A program made the translations under genes and the position numbers. Below, one piece after another: positions 1 through 6,883 of a DNA stretch of 14,882 nt (position 1 is its first letter; the number at the start of each line of letters is the position of its first letter). This DNA is from UBA9647 sp035506075 (GTDB lineage: Bacteria > Bacteroidota > Ignavibacteria > UBA10030). Below the pieces are notes generated by a model that had not been told where the DNA came from, made no database searches, and saw nothing but the letters and a program-made list of their open reading frames with translations. The stretch covers positions 1 through 14,882 of the forward strand of contig DATJQB010000053.1 of NCBI GenBank assembly GCA_035506075.1. Reading direction: 5' to 3'.

Positions 1-556
1 GGGGATCCTTTTAGGGCTGTGCGAATATAACAGAGGTTAACGACCCGCCGAAGGCGGAGAAGCTCACTCCTTTGTCGTTTTCCGCGCCAGCCTCGATGTT
101 CTATGAGAGCAGGTGAGCAGCAAGATGAGATCTGCATCAAGGCAAGATCAAAACAAAAGAGGCAATTCCGGGTTAGCGGGTTTGCCTCTTGCGCGCGAGG
201 GTCGTGCTCCTGTAACACCCGCGCCTCCGCATTTCATCTCCCCTTTCTTTGCTACGATGTCCGACAGAGTTGGGCCCTGTCCTCTTGAGTACCACCCTCT
301 CTTCAAATTGCGACTTCCCTTGGAACCTGAACAACCCATCCAAGTGCGATCCATATAAACCGAGGGGCTTGAGTGAGTTAGTAACGTATGCCGCTCTATG
401 TGCCTTTCGCGCGAACTTCCGATAAAATGAATTTGTTAGATCTAATATGAAATTGCTCCCCTCTCTGATTCTTTTCTACACTGCAATGACCTGCGATGAG
501 TTGCTGGATTTGGCTCAATCGAGATGGTTCCCCAAACATGTTCCCGCGAGTGCCAA
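1..556. other. 5' gene-free stretch, no recognised coding sequence
   Basis: No open frame here has a plausible start, composition or recognisable protein; the short frames present look random and overlap on both strands. The stretch holds a small CCGCC-GAA-GGCGG stem-loop at 45-57 without a T-run, and a 9-bp hairpin at 157-190 listed separately. No tRNA or rRNA was recognised. The right part presumably holds the promoter and leader of the beta-barrel gene that starts at 557, but no clear promoter elements or Shine-Dalgarno stand out. The upstream gene, if any, ended before this window. Confidence 0.5.
147..190 (-). terminator. Hairpin with T-tract on the minus strand, possible intrinsic terminator
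   Basis: AAGAGGCAA (157-165) and TTGCCTCTT (182-190) are perfect 9-bp inverted arms around a 16-nt loop. Read on the minus strand the stem is followed at once by TTTTGTTTT (positions 158-148), the layout of an intrinsic terminator. Read on the plus strand it is followed by GCGCGCGAGG with no T-run. No minus-strand gene was found to its right before the plus-strand beta-barrel gene, so the transcript it would end is unknown. Confidence 0.35.
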
Positions 557-1474
557 ATGACCTTCGTGAAAAACGCGTGGAAAATCGTGCTGCTTGCTGC
601 CGTTGGCCTTGCATCGCCATCGCAGGCATTTGGCTGTGCGTGCGGCTGCAGCGTTTACTTCGTGGGGACACGATGGATGATGATCACTTCGCCCGGGACT
701 CGTCTGTTCTTTCAGTATGCATATCTTGACCAAAACCGGAACTGGTCGGGGGTGCAGCGGGCATCATCGGATTTGAATTCCGATAAACTCATTACGACGA
801 GCTTTTATACACTCGGAATGCAATACATGATAGACAGAGATTTGGGTCTCATGGTGAGCGTGCCTCTGTGGGACCGGTATCAGAGCGGCATTGATGATGA
901 CGGCAACGCGTTCTCGGTTCGACACCGGTCAATCGGCGATGCCAAAGTGATGGGCATGTACACAGGATTCTCGGATGATATGTCCACTGCGCTCTCAATC
1001 GGTTTGAAACTTCCGACAGGTCGGTTCAACGAAACGCTTTTGGACCGAGACACACAAATTGGCACAGGCACAACGGATGTATTGCTTTCAGCGTACCAGA
1101 TGGACCAGGAGAGTGGGTGGGGTTGGTACATTCAGGGAGCGCTTGTTTCCCCGCTGAATGAGCGAAACGGTTACAAGCCCGGCAACGATTTCAATGCCGC
1201 TGTCGGATTCCACTATGATGGACTGAGTTCGTCATTCGGTGTGGTCCCTATCGCCTCGATTGTAGCGAGTTTTCGAGGCCGTGACAGCGGATCACAGGCC
1301 GAGCCTGAAAATTCCGGATATGCGCGTTTGTTTGTTTCGGCGGGCGTTGAAGTCGTGATCAGCAAGTCTATTCATTTTGATCTTGATGCCGGACTGCCGA
1401 TCTATTCACGCATAAACGGCAATCAGTTAATCTCTCCGCAGCTCTTGAACAGTACGTTGAGTTATCAATTCTAA
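557..1474 (+). CDS. Outer-membrane beta-barrel protein with CxCxC start motif, transporter-like
   Basis: A predicted 305-residue exported protein. The start at 557 is preferred over the in-frame ATG at 524 because it places a clean signal peptide at residues 1-24 (Lys-containing n-region, hydrophobic core, 'SQA' cleavage). Neither start has a good Shine-Dalgarno. The mature chain begins with a tight Cys cluster, C27-A-C29-G-C31, then alternating hydrophobic/polar strands and a C-terminal 'TLSYQF' ending in Phe, typical of an outer-membrane barrel. The segments 'YLDQNRNWSG' (about 56-65) and 'QYMIDRDLGLMVSVPLWDRY' recall a family I remember with a CACGCGVF-type N-terminus, usually annotated only as hypothetical or transporter (COG4313/PF13557-like). 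Function and substrate are unknown. The Cys cluster suggests metal or redox chemistry, but that is inference. It is followed by a weak terminator and a same-strand aminopeptidase 179 bp downstream. Confidence 0.75.
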   Translation: MTFVKNAWKIVLLAAVGLASPSQAFGCACGCSVYFVGTRWMMITSPGTRLFFQYAYLDQNRNWSGVQRASSDLNSDKLITTSFYTLGMQYMIDRDLGLMVSVPLWDRYQSGIDDDGNAFSVRHRSIGDAKVMGMYTGFSDDMSTALSIGLKLPTGRFNETLLDRDTQIGTGTTDVLLSAYQMDQESGWGWYIQGALVSPLNERNGYKPGNDFNAAVGFHYDGLSSSFGVVPIASIVASFRGRDSGSQAEPENSGYARLFVSAGVEVVISKSIHFDLDAGLPIYSRINGNQLISPQLLNSTLSYQF

Positions 1475-1550
1475 CCAGGGATCTTTCATTTTCATCCATT
1501 CATCGTCACGTCAAATGAAGACGGACTTGCTCAGGAAAGGGCGCCCGCGG

Positions 1551-1585
1551 AAGCTGAGATTGCAGAGACGCAGCCTTGGTTTTTT
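1551..1585 (+). terminator. Possible intrinsic terminator after the beta-barrel gene
   Basis: AAGCTG (1551-1556) can pair with CAGCCTT (1571-1577) leaving one bulged C; two G residues and a run of six T (1580-1585) follow. The stem is short and imperfect, so this is a weak call. It lies 76 nt after the stop of the beta-barrel gene and about 70 nt before the aminopeptidase start, which would separate the two transcripts. Confidence 0.35.
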
Positions 1586-1653
1586 GTAGCCCCATCTGAA
1601 GGTGCAATTCCGGTTCTCTGCGACCTCTGGGGGCGATTGATCGGTGTACCACC

Positions 1654-3732
1654 ATGAACTCACTGCCTAGCCCAATCGTTTTGGTACTGCGAATCTTTCA
1701 TCTGATCGTTCGAATAGCTTCACGTAAGAGCCTGAGAATATTCGCGTTCGTTCTCGTAGGGTTTCCTCTTGGAGTGAGCTCGCTTCATGCCCAGGAGTCT
1801 CCAGAATTCTCAAGTGAACAACTTCGGTTGGCTGAAGAACGAAACTTCCAGCGACTCGCCAAGGGTTCCTCCGCGCTTAGTGCCGGCCAGGAGGGATATG
1901 ATGTGACATATTACAAGCTTGACCTGAAGCTTTCAATCACCCCTGCGATGCTTCGCGGCTCAGTTATGATGACGGCGAGATGCCTGACAAACGGCCTCAC
2001 GTCAATCACGATCGACCTGATGGACGCAATGACGGCCGACTCCGTTTTCGTTGGCGGCCTGAAAGTGAAGGCCTCGCAGCAACCCTCTCTGCTGAACATA
2101 CCCCTTGATCGGGCGTACTCGTCCGGCGAGACATTTACTGTTGTGACCTATTACCATGGCTTGCCAGTCAGTACCGGTTTCGGGAGTTTTAATTTTTCGA
2201 GTACTGCAACCGGCTCGCCATGGATTTGGTCCTTGAGTGAGCCGTATGGGGCGAGGGATTGGTGGCCGTGCAAGGATCATCCGGGCGACAAGGCGGACTC
2301 GTTGGATGTATGGGTTACCTGCGACTCCTCTTTGAAAGTGGGATCGGAAGGTATTCTCGCTTCTGTGACGGACAATGCTGATGGAACCAGGACACATCAC
2401 TGGAAGCACCGGTATCCGATCGCGACGTATCTTGTATCGATCGCGGTAGCGCCCTACACGCAACTGTCGGGATGGTTCAAGTACAGCCCAACAGACTCGA
2501 TGCTTGTGTTGCTTTATGCTCTCGACGCGACGGGCGCCGCGGCCTCGCTCAACCGGACAATCACAAATCTTCAGATATACTCCGACCTCTACGGACTGTA
2601 TCCGTTCATCAAGGAAAAGCTCGGGAATGCGCAGTTTGGCTGGGGCGGGGGCATGGAGCACCAAACGATGATCTCGCTGGTCAACTTCAGCGAGGATTTG
2701 ATTGCCCACGAAATGGCTCATCAGTGGTTCGGCGATATGATCACGCTGCAGTCATGGCCAGATCTCTGGCTGAACGAGGGGTTCGCCGTGTACTCGGTCG
2801 GGTTGTATCACGAGCGGTTATCGGGTTCGGCGGGCTACTGGAGTATACTCAACAGGGAACTGTCGAACGCGAAGAACGCTGTCGGTTCGATCCACGTGCA
2901 GGATACGGCGAACGTGAGCAACCTCTTCAATGGGACGCGTGTCTACTCAAAAGGTGCCTCGACGCTGCATATGTTACGTCACGTCCTTGGGGATTCTCTC
3001 TTCTTCAAAGCAATATTAAGATATGCATCAGACCCCCGTTTGCGCTATGGGACGGCGTCGACAGAAGACCTCCGCGCAGATTGCGAGGCTGCATCGGGGA
3101 GATCGCTCGGATGGTTCTTTAACGAATGGATTTATGGAGAGAATTATCCAAGATATCAATACGAGTGGGGGTCGGCAAAGAATGGTTCGACTTACTCTGT
3201 CCGCGTTTCCTTGAGGCAATCGACCGGTACCAGCAATCCTGCATTCTTCCAGATGCCGATCGATTTTGAGTTTACCGGAGCAGGGTTCGATACCACGATC
3301 ACGGCGATGAACGATGCACAGAACCAGGTATTCGTCTTCACGCTCTCGCATCAGCCGACATCGTTCATTCTTGACCCGAACAACTGGATACTCAAAGATG
3401 CTGCCGGCACGCTCGTCAATGTTGCACAGATCACGGAGACCCCGTCTCGGTTTGATCTCCTGCAGAACTATCCCAATCCATTTAACCCAACAACGGCGAT
3501 CAGCTATCAGCTGCCTGCGATCAGCAACGTGACGCTCAAGGTGTTCGATGTACTCGGAAGAGAGATCTCGACGCTGGTGAACGCGGAACAACGGTCAGGG
3601 AATTACAGGGTAACCTTCGACGCATCGAAAATCCCGAGCGGGATTTACATTTACAGGCTGAACGCGCGTCCAATCTCAGGTAGTTCTCACAGTGAGTATG
3701 TCGAGACCCGAAAGATGGTGCTGACAAAGTAG
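1654..3732 (+). CDS. Secreted M1-family zinc aminopeptidase with T9SS C-terminal domain
   Basis: A 692-residue gluzincin predicted to trim N-terminal residues from peptides outside the cell. Signal peptide about residues 25-47 ('HAQ' cleavage) after an unusually long n-region with a second hydrophobic patch (8-21); the start has no obvious Shine-Dalgarno, so it is the least certain part. The N-terminal M1 beta domain starts near residue 82 and includes 'RDWWPCKDHPGDKADS' (201-216). The exopeptidase motif reads GGGMEH (331-336), with His where GAMEN has Asn. Zinc ligands H352 and H356 with catalytic E353 form HEMAH; the third ligand is E375 in 'WLNEG', 19 residues after H356, the M1 spacing. 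Y431 in 'VYSKGA' matches the catalytic Tyr. Residues 600-692 are a full T9SS sorting domain (QNYPNPFNPTT to KMVLTK). No ERAP-like C-terminal domain is seen, as in short bacterial members. The family call is firm; the substrate is unknown. Confidence 0.93.
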   Translation: MNSLPSPIVLVLRIFHLIVRIASRKSLRIFAFVLVGFPLGVSSLHAQESPEFSSEQLRLAEERNFQRLAKGSSALSAGQEGYDVTYYKLDLKLSITPAMLRGSVMMTARCLTNGLTSITIDLMDAMTADSVFVGGLKVKASQQPSLLNIPLDRAYSSGETFTVVTYYHGLPVSTGFGSFNFSSTATGSPWIWSLSEPYGARDWWPCKDHPGDKADSLDVWVTCDSSLKVGSEGILASVTDNADGTRTHHWKHRYPIATYLVSIAVAPYTQLSGWFKYSPTDSMLVLLYALDATGAAASLNRTITNLQIYSDLYGLYPFIKEKLGNAQFGWGGGMEHQTMISLVNFSEDLIAHEMAHQWFGDMITLQSWPDLWLNEGFAVYSVGLYHERLSGSAGYWSILNRELSNAKNAVGSIHVQDTANVSNLFNGTRVYSKGASTLHMLRHVLGDSLFFKAILRYASDPRLRYGTASTEDLRADCEAASGRSLGWFFNEWIYGENYPRYQYEWGSAKNGSTYSVRVSLRQSTGTSNPAFFQMPIDFEFTGAGFDTTITAMNDAQNQVFVFTLSHQPTSFILDPNNWILKDAAGTLVNVAQITETPSRFDLLQNYPNPFNPTTAISYQLPAISNVTLKVFDVLGREISTLVNAEQRSGNYRVTFDASKIPSGIYIYRLNARPISGSSHSEYVETRKMVLTK

Positions 3733-3772
3733 CCTATCGGATCGTCGAGGATTGGTGACGTCTCACCTATCA

Positions 3773-3828
3773 CGGAGCTGCTGTCATTCTGTTTTAGCTG
3801 CACATCAATCGCCCCACACGCAGCTCCG
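3773..3828. repeat. Inverted repeat in the convergent intergenic gap
   Basis: CGGAGCTGC (3773-3781) and GCAGCTCCG (3820-3828) are perfect 9-bp arms separated by 38 nt. They lie between the ends of two convergent genes, the aminopeptidase (stop 3732) and the minus-strand TBDR (stop 3900). A role in transcript ending or mRNA stability is possible, but no T-run follows on the plus side, so this is only recorded as a repeat. Confidence 0.5.
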
Positions 3829-3853
3829 CCCGCTGTGACAGTAATACTGAGCC

Positions 3854-3883
3854 ACCATGAAATAAACAGTGCCCGTCGGGGCA
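3854..3883 (-). terminator. Likely intrinsic terminator of the minus-strand TBDR gene
   Basis: TGCCC (3870-3874), a GTCG loop and GGGCA (3879-3883) form a compact hairpin 17 nt past the receptor stop codon. Read on the minus strand it is followed by CTGTTTATTTCA, a moderately T-rich tail. The short stem limits confidence, but the position directly behind the stop and the polarity are right. Confidence 0.45.
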
Positions 3884-3899
3884 GATATATGCCATAAGG

Positions 3900-6188
3900 C
3901 TATATCATGACTCTAAGTCCCATGAAAAACGACCGTGGCAAAGCCGGCCCATAGATGTATTTTGAATCACGAAATACACCTTTGTCGAAATCATTTTGAT
4001 AACTGTTGAGAATATTTTGAATACCGCCATTGAGCTGTAATTTAGTGCTGCCTTCGAATTTGAAATCATACGAGAGTTTTATATTCAGATCAAAAAAACT
4101 GGGTGAGTTCACCTGGATATCTTTTGATATATATCCTGCAAAATGTTGAAGCAACATACTTCCTGTATACGTTCCTGACAACGACATATTAAAGCCTTGA
4201 GCGAGTTGATACACGGCGGTAAAATAACCATAGTGATCTGGTGTACGAAACATCTTGGTCTGTGGAATGACAGTGGAGTCGTCGCTCCATTGCTGAGCAA
4301 CTTTATACTTGCTTGTTTGAACAGTCATTCCGAATTGACATTGCAAGTTATTTGAAAGAACCATTTTCCATTCTAGATTTATTCCTTGTACTATAGCCCC
4401 CGGAGCATTATCTCTTTCAAGTACAAAGCTTCCATCCGAACTAATCCCTATTTCATTCAGCACAAAAACGTTATCGAGATTTGTGTAAAAGCCTTCTGCA
4501 AGCAATTCTGATTGAATAGTACCGAAGATGTTGTCTAAGCAAATTGAACCGCTATAACTTTGTGATCGTTCAGGTTTCAGATCAGGATTGTTTTGAATAA
4601 ATGAAATCGTCCCTCCGATTGCATTGCCATGTAAATCTTCATCATATACTTGTGGAGCGCGGAATCCGGTGGAATAACTTGCCCTTAGACTAATACGGTC
4701 ATTGGGACTGTATCGTAAATTCATTCGAGGGCTAAGAATGGGGTCTTTAATCAATTCATGCTTATCGAAACGACCTCCAAGAAGAATGCTGAATTCGTCA
4801 TTCTTCCATTCATTCTGCAGGTATATACTTTCAATGTTAATATTCTGGTCCGTCGTACGATTGTATCCCGATATCACATCATGCAAATCATCAAGGCTAT
4901 ATTCAGCCCCCATCGTCAGCTCTGCGGGCAAAAAAAGGAAATCATCCATTGAATGGGTGTATTGAAGGCCTGATGCTAATGTTTTTCCGTCAGTTTTTCC
5001 AAATCCATTTGGGTCTTGCTGAGCGCCGGCATAGTTAGTACGGTTAATCAACTGAGCAGATGTGTAAATATTCAAGCGATTTTTGACATTCTCAGACAAA
5101 ATATCATAACTCACACTGCCGGTATTGATATAATATTCAGCCTCCTCCGCTATATCTGCCATTTCTGGAGGCAAATCGAAAGCATTTCCACCTCTGAGAA
5201 AATTATATAAGTTGTGATATTCGATCGTCAATTTGGTGTAATCGCCGGTTTTGTAAAAACCTTTGAATCCAATATTGCTCACATTAAGCTTTGTGATTTC
5301 GGAATAGCCGTCACCATAGTAATCGTACGGGTTTCGTTGTCTTGTTGAACCGAAAATGTCTACACCGCTCTTATTATCGTCTGACACCATGGTTGCATTA
5401 ACGGTCGTGTAGACGTCGGGAGCCTTTCCGCCAATCATTGTAGTGGTATTAGATATTGCTACCGAATTCGTTGTCGGGTCTTTGGTAATAATGTTGATTG
5501 TGCCTCCAATAGCATTAGTGCCGAAGATTGCAGAACCGCCGCCACGAACCACTTCTACGCGTTCTAACATATTTGAAGGGAGTTGTTCGATGCCATAGAC
5601 ACTCTGTAAAGCACTGTAAATGGGGCGACTGTCAATTAATATTTGTGAATACGTACCATCCAAACCATTTATTCTGACCTGTGGCAAGCCGCAATTCGCG
5701 CAATTGATTTCAACTCTTAATCCTGGTTGAAAATTCAGACCTTGTCCCAAACATACAGAATTCGTGGTCTCAAAAACCTTGGTAGTTATCATATTCACGA
5801 TGGCCGGCGCTTCTCTCCGGTTGGTTTCGTTGCGATTGGCCGAGACGACAATTCCCTGCAACATGATTGGATCATCTTCTACTTCAAAATTGACATCAAT
5901 GGTTTTGCCTGGTAAAAGAGTTATTGATTGAGTAGAAGTTTTATACCCAAGGGCCGATGCCGTTATGGTTAGTTTTCCAACGGGTGGGTTTTTGAAATAA
6001 AAATGACCTGCTGTGTCGGTAACTGTCGCGATTGTGGTTCCTTTTATTGATACGTTCACAGACGGAACGTGTTCTTTGCTGTTTTTACTGACGACATGTC
6101 CGGAAATGTTGGCATTTGATTTGTTTTGAGCAAACCCTGTTATCGAGCAAAACAACAGAATTACCAGAGCCCATAATTTATTCTTCAT
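3900..6188 (-). CDS. TonB-dependent receptor with CxxC plug motif, AT-rich gene
   Basis: A 762-residue outer-membrane receptor expected to bring a scarce ligand (metal complex, siderophore or cobalamin-like) into the periplasm using TonB energy. The ATG at 6188 is chosen because GGGAGA lies 7 nt upstream (6201-6196) and a signal peptide follows (1-21, 'GFAQ'). Residues about 27-105 are a carboxypeptidase-regulatory-like domain. The plug starts near 113 ('IVVSANRNE') and contains 'PQVRINGLDG', 'QILIDSRP' and 'ERVEVVRGGGSAIFGTNAIGG' (209-229). A pair of cysteines in 'INCANCG' (C163, C166) is inserted just before the 'QVRINGL' strand; I remember similar NC-x-NCG plugs in Bacteroidota receptors. 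The rest is barrel strands ending 'FFMGLRVMI'. The gene is far more AT-rich than its neighbours (37-38% GC in two 60-bp rows counted by hand against 57% in an aminopeptidase row), which suggests transfer. It lies downstream of the small Cys/His-rich gene at 6362-6727. Ligand unknown. Confidence 0.92.
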   Translation of the reverse strand: MKNKLWALVILLFCSITGFAQNKSNANISGHVVSKNSKEHVPSVNVSIKGTTIATVTDTAGHFYFKNPPVGKLTITASALGYKTSTQSITLLPGKTIDVNFEVEDDPIMLQGIVVSANRNETNRREAPAIVNMITTKVFETTNSVCLGQGLNFQPGLRVEINCANCGLPQVRINGLDGTYSQILIDSRPIYSALQSVYGIEQLPSNMLERVEVVRGGGSAIFGTNAIGGTINIITKDPTTNSVAISNTTTMIGGKAPDVYTTVNATMVSDDNKSGVDIFGSTRQRNPYDYYGDGYSEITKLNVSNIGFKGFYKTGDYTKLTIEYHNLYNFLRGGNAFDLPPEMADIAEEAEYYINTGSVSYDILSENVKNRLNIYTSAQLINRTNYAGAQQDPNGFGKTDGKTLASGLQYTHSMDDFLFLPAELTMGAEYSLDDLHDVISGYNRTTDQNINIESIYLQNEWKNDEFSILLGGRFDKHELIKDPILSPRMNLRYSPNDRISLRASYSTGFRAPQVYDEDLHGNAIGGTISFIQNNPDLKPERSQSYSGSICLDNIFGTIQSELLAEGFYTNLDNVFVLNEIGISSDGSFVLERDNAPGAIVQGINLEWKMVLSNNLQCQFGMTVQTSKYKVAQQWSDDSTVIPQTKMFRTPDHYGYFTAVYQLAQGFNMSLSGTYTGSMLLQHFAGYISKDIQVNSPSFFDLNIKLSYDFKFEGSTKLQLNGGIQNILNSYQNDFDKGVFRDSKYIYGPALPRSFFMGLRVMI

Positions 6189-6307
6189 TTGTTCGTCTCC
6201 CTGTAAAAATATTGGAATCGAATTCAATACGGCGCCGATACAAAAGATGCAGTAACGATCCAACAAACGATATTCGGTTCGCTGCGCAGTTAAGTACAAT
6301 GACGCAT

Positions 6308-6329
6308 ACGCCCGCAATAACCTGGGCGT
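6308..6329. repeat. Small inverted repeat between small-protein gene and TBDR gene
   Basis: ACGCCC (6308-6313) and GGGCGT (6324-6329) form a 6-bp stem with a 10-nt loop in the 173-bp gap between the stop of the Cys/His-rich gene and the receptor start. There is no T-run behind it on the minus strand, so it is not a convincing terminator. It could be a partial attenuator or a stability element. Confidence 0.25.
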
Positions 6330-6361
6330 TCAGCAATAATTTTGAAATTGAGTATTAGGGC

Positions 6362-6727
6362 TTAGAGAATCACCGAAGGCGGGCCACGTTGCGATAACGA
6401 CCCGAAAAGATCGATGTGAGAAAGAGGGAGGGTTGATGCAACTTGGATCTTGTCCACAATCTGGACTTGACCATTACCAAAAGAGTCTTGCTGAGGAGCA
6501 ATGCTATTGTGATGAGAGACGCAAATTGGACAATCAGAGCGTTCTGATATCGGAACATGCTTGCAATGATCCGCGTCTTCATGAGGAACAAGTCGCTGCT
6601 CCAGTGAGCCAGGAGGCACGACGGAAGCATTGTGAAATATGGGATGAAGCCCGAATGCCAGCAAATGGCTCAGCACCAGGGAAAGGGCAATTGCTCTATT
6701 TGTTCTGTGATTCGTCATATTGCGCAT
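6362..6727 (-). CDS. Small exported Cys/His-rich protein, DUF2946-like (copy A)
   Basis: A 121-residue protein with an N-terminal hydrophobic segment (about 11-27, signal peptide or anchor) and a short soluble part. A His/Cys cluster is visible: H49, then DADHCKH (51-57), C66-P-I-C69 and H72-H73. The chain ends in a conserved RGPP (114-117). The DADHCKH, CxIC and RGPP islands are shared, in the same order, with the gene at 6884-7243, so the two are paralogues despite little similarity elsewhere. As I remember DUF2946 proteins, they have the same plan (hydrophobic N-terminus, HxxC...CxxC, terminal RAPP) and often sit beside TonB-dependent copper-type receptors; here too a TBDR follows 173 bp downstream. 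A periplasmic metal-binding or receptor-helper role is inferred. The start is uncertain: ATG at 6727 or 6718, neither with a clear Shine-Dalgarno. Its GC (about 48% in one row) is close to the neighbours and unlike the AT-rich receptor it precedes. Confidence 0.72.
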   Translation of the reverse strand: MRNMTNHRTNRAIALSLVLSHLLAFGLHPIFHNASVVPPGSLEQRLVPHEDADHCKHVPISERSDCPICVSHHNSIAPQQDSFGNGQVQIVDKIQVASTLPLSHIDLFGSLSQRGPPSVIL

Positions 6728-6783
6728 GGGGCTTTTTTATGTTGACTATAATTCTATTCAAAGTCAAATCGACAGATTAGTTG

Positions 6784-6799
6784 TGCCGACTGGTCGGCA
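6784..6799. promoter_or_regulatory. 16-bp palindrome, candidate shared operator
   Basis: TGCCGACTGGTCGGCA is a perfect inverted repeat with 7-bp arms and a 2-bp centre, lying close to the middle of the divergent promoter region. The size and symmetry suit a dimeric transcription factor that could control both modules together. No specific regulator family is recognised from the sequence. Confidence 0.45.
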
Positions 6800-6807
6800 A
6801 TTGCCGC

Positions 6808-6823
6808 TTGATTTGAGAATCAA
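6808..6823. promoter_or_regulatory. Second inverted repeat, weakly Fur-like
   Basis: TTGATTTGAGAATCAA has perfect 6-bp arms (TTGATT, AATCAA) around TGAG and starts 8 bp after the GC-rich palindrome. The half TGAGAAT resembles one half of a Fur box (TGAnAATnATTnTCA), but the other half does not match, so a Fur assignment is not supported beyond a hint. Confidence 0.3.
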
Positions 6824-6883
6824 TGGGAACTCGCTCTAGTCATCAATCGTTACAATACTGTATGCTCTTCAACTGAGCTCATC

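Larger units (their letters stand above)
6728..6883. promoter_or_regulatory. Divergent promoter region between two small-protein/TBDR modules
   Basis: This 156-bp region separates the start codons of the two paralogous Cys/His-rich genes, so both transcripts must begin in or near it. It contains two 16-bp inverted repeats (6784-6799 and 6808-6823), listed separately. On the plus side TACAAT (6851-6856) could serve as a -10 element, but no good -35 is seen at the right distance. On the minus side a TTGACT sits in an AT-rich stretch, without a well-spaced -10. The primary sigma factor of Bacteroidota uses a different consensus, so promoters cannot be fixed by eye. Confidence 0.5.

Noticed and set aside
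524..556. Longer form of the beta-barrel protein starting at ATG 524
   Set aside because: It adds 11 residues with two cysteines ahead of a complete signal peptide, and there is no Shine-Dalgarno; the start at 557 gives a normal leader.
2002..2721. 239-residue minus-strand open frame
   Set aside because: It lies wholly inside the well-supported M1 aminopeptidase gene, and its Arg-rich sequence looks like a shadow frame.
2472..3122. 216-residue plus-strand open frame
   Set aside because: It overlaps the catalytic core of the aminopeptidase in another frame, and its protein has no recognisable features.
6433..6780. 115-residue plus-strand open frame
   Set aside because: It is antisense to the Cys/His-rich copy A, whose conserved motifs support the minus strand.
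6808..6823. Fur box
   Set aside because: Only one half matches the Fur consensus; it was kept as a plain inverted repeat.
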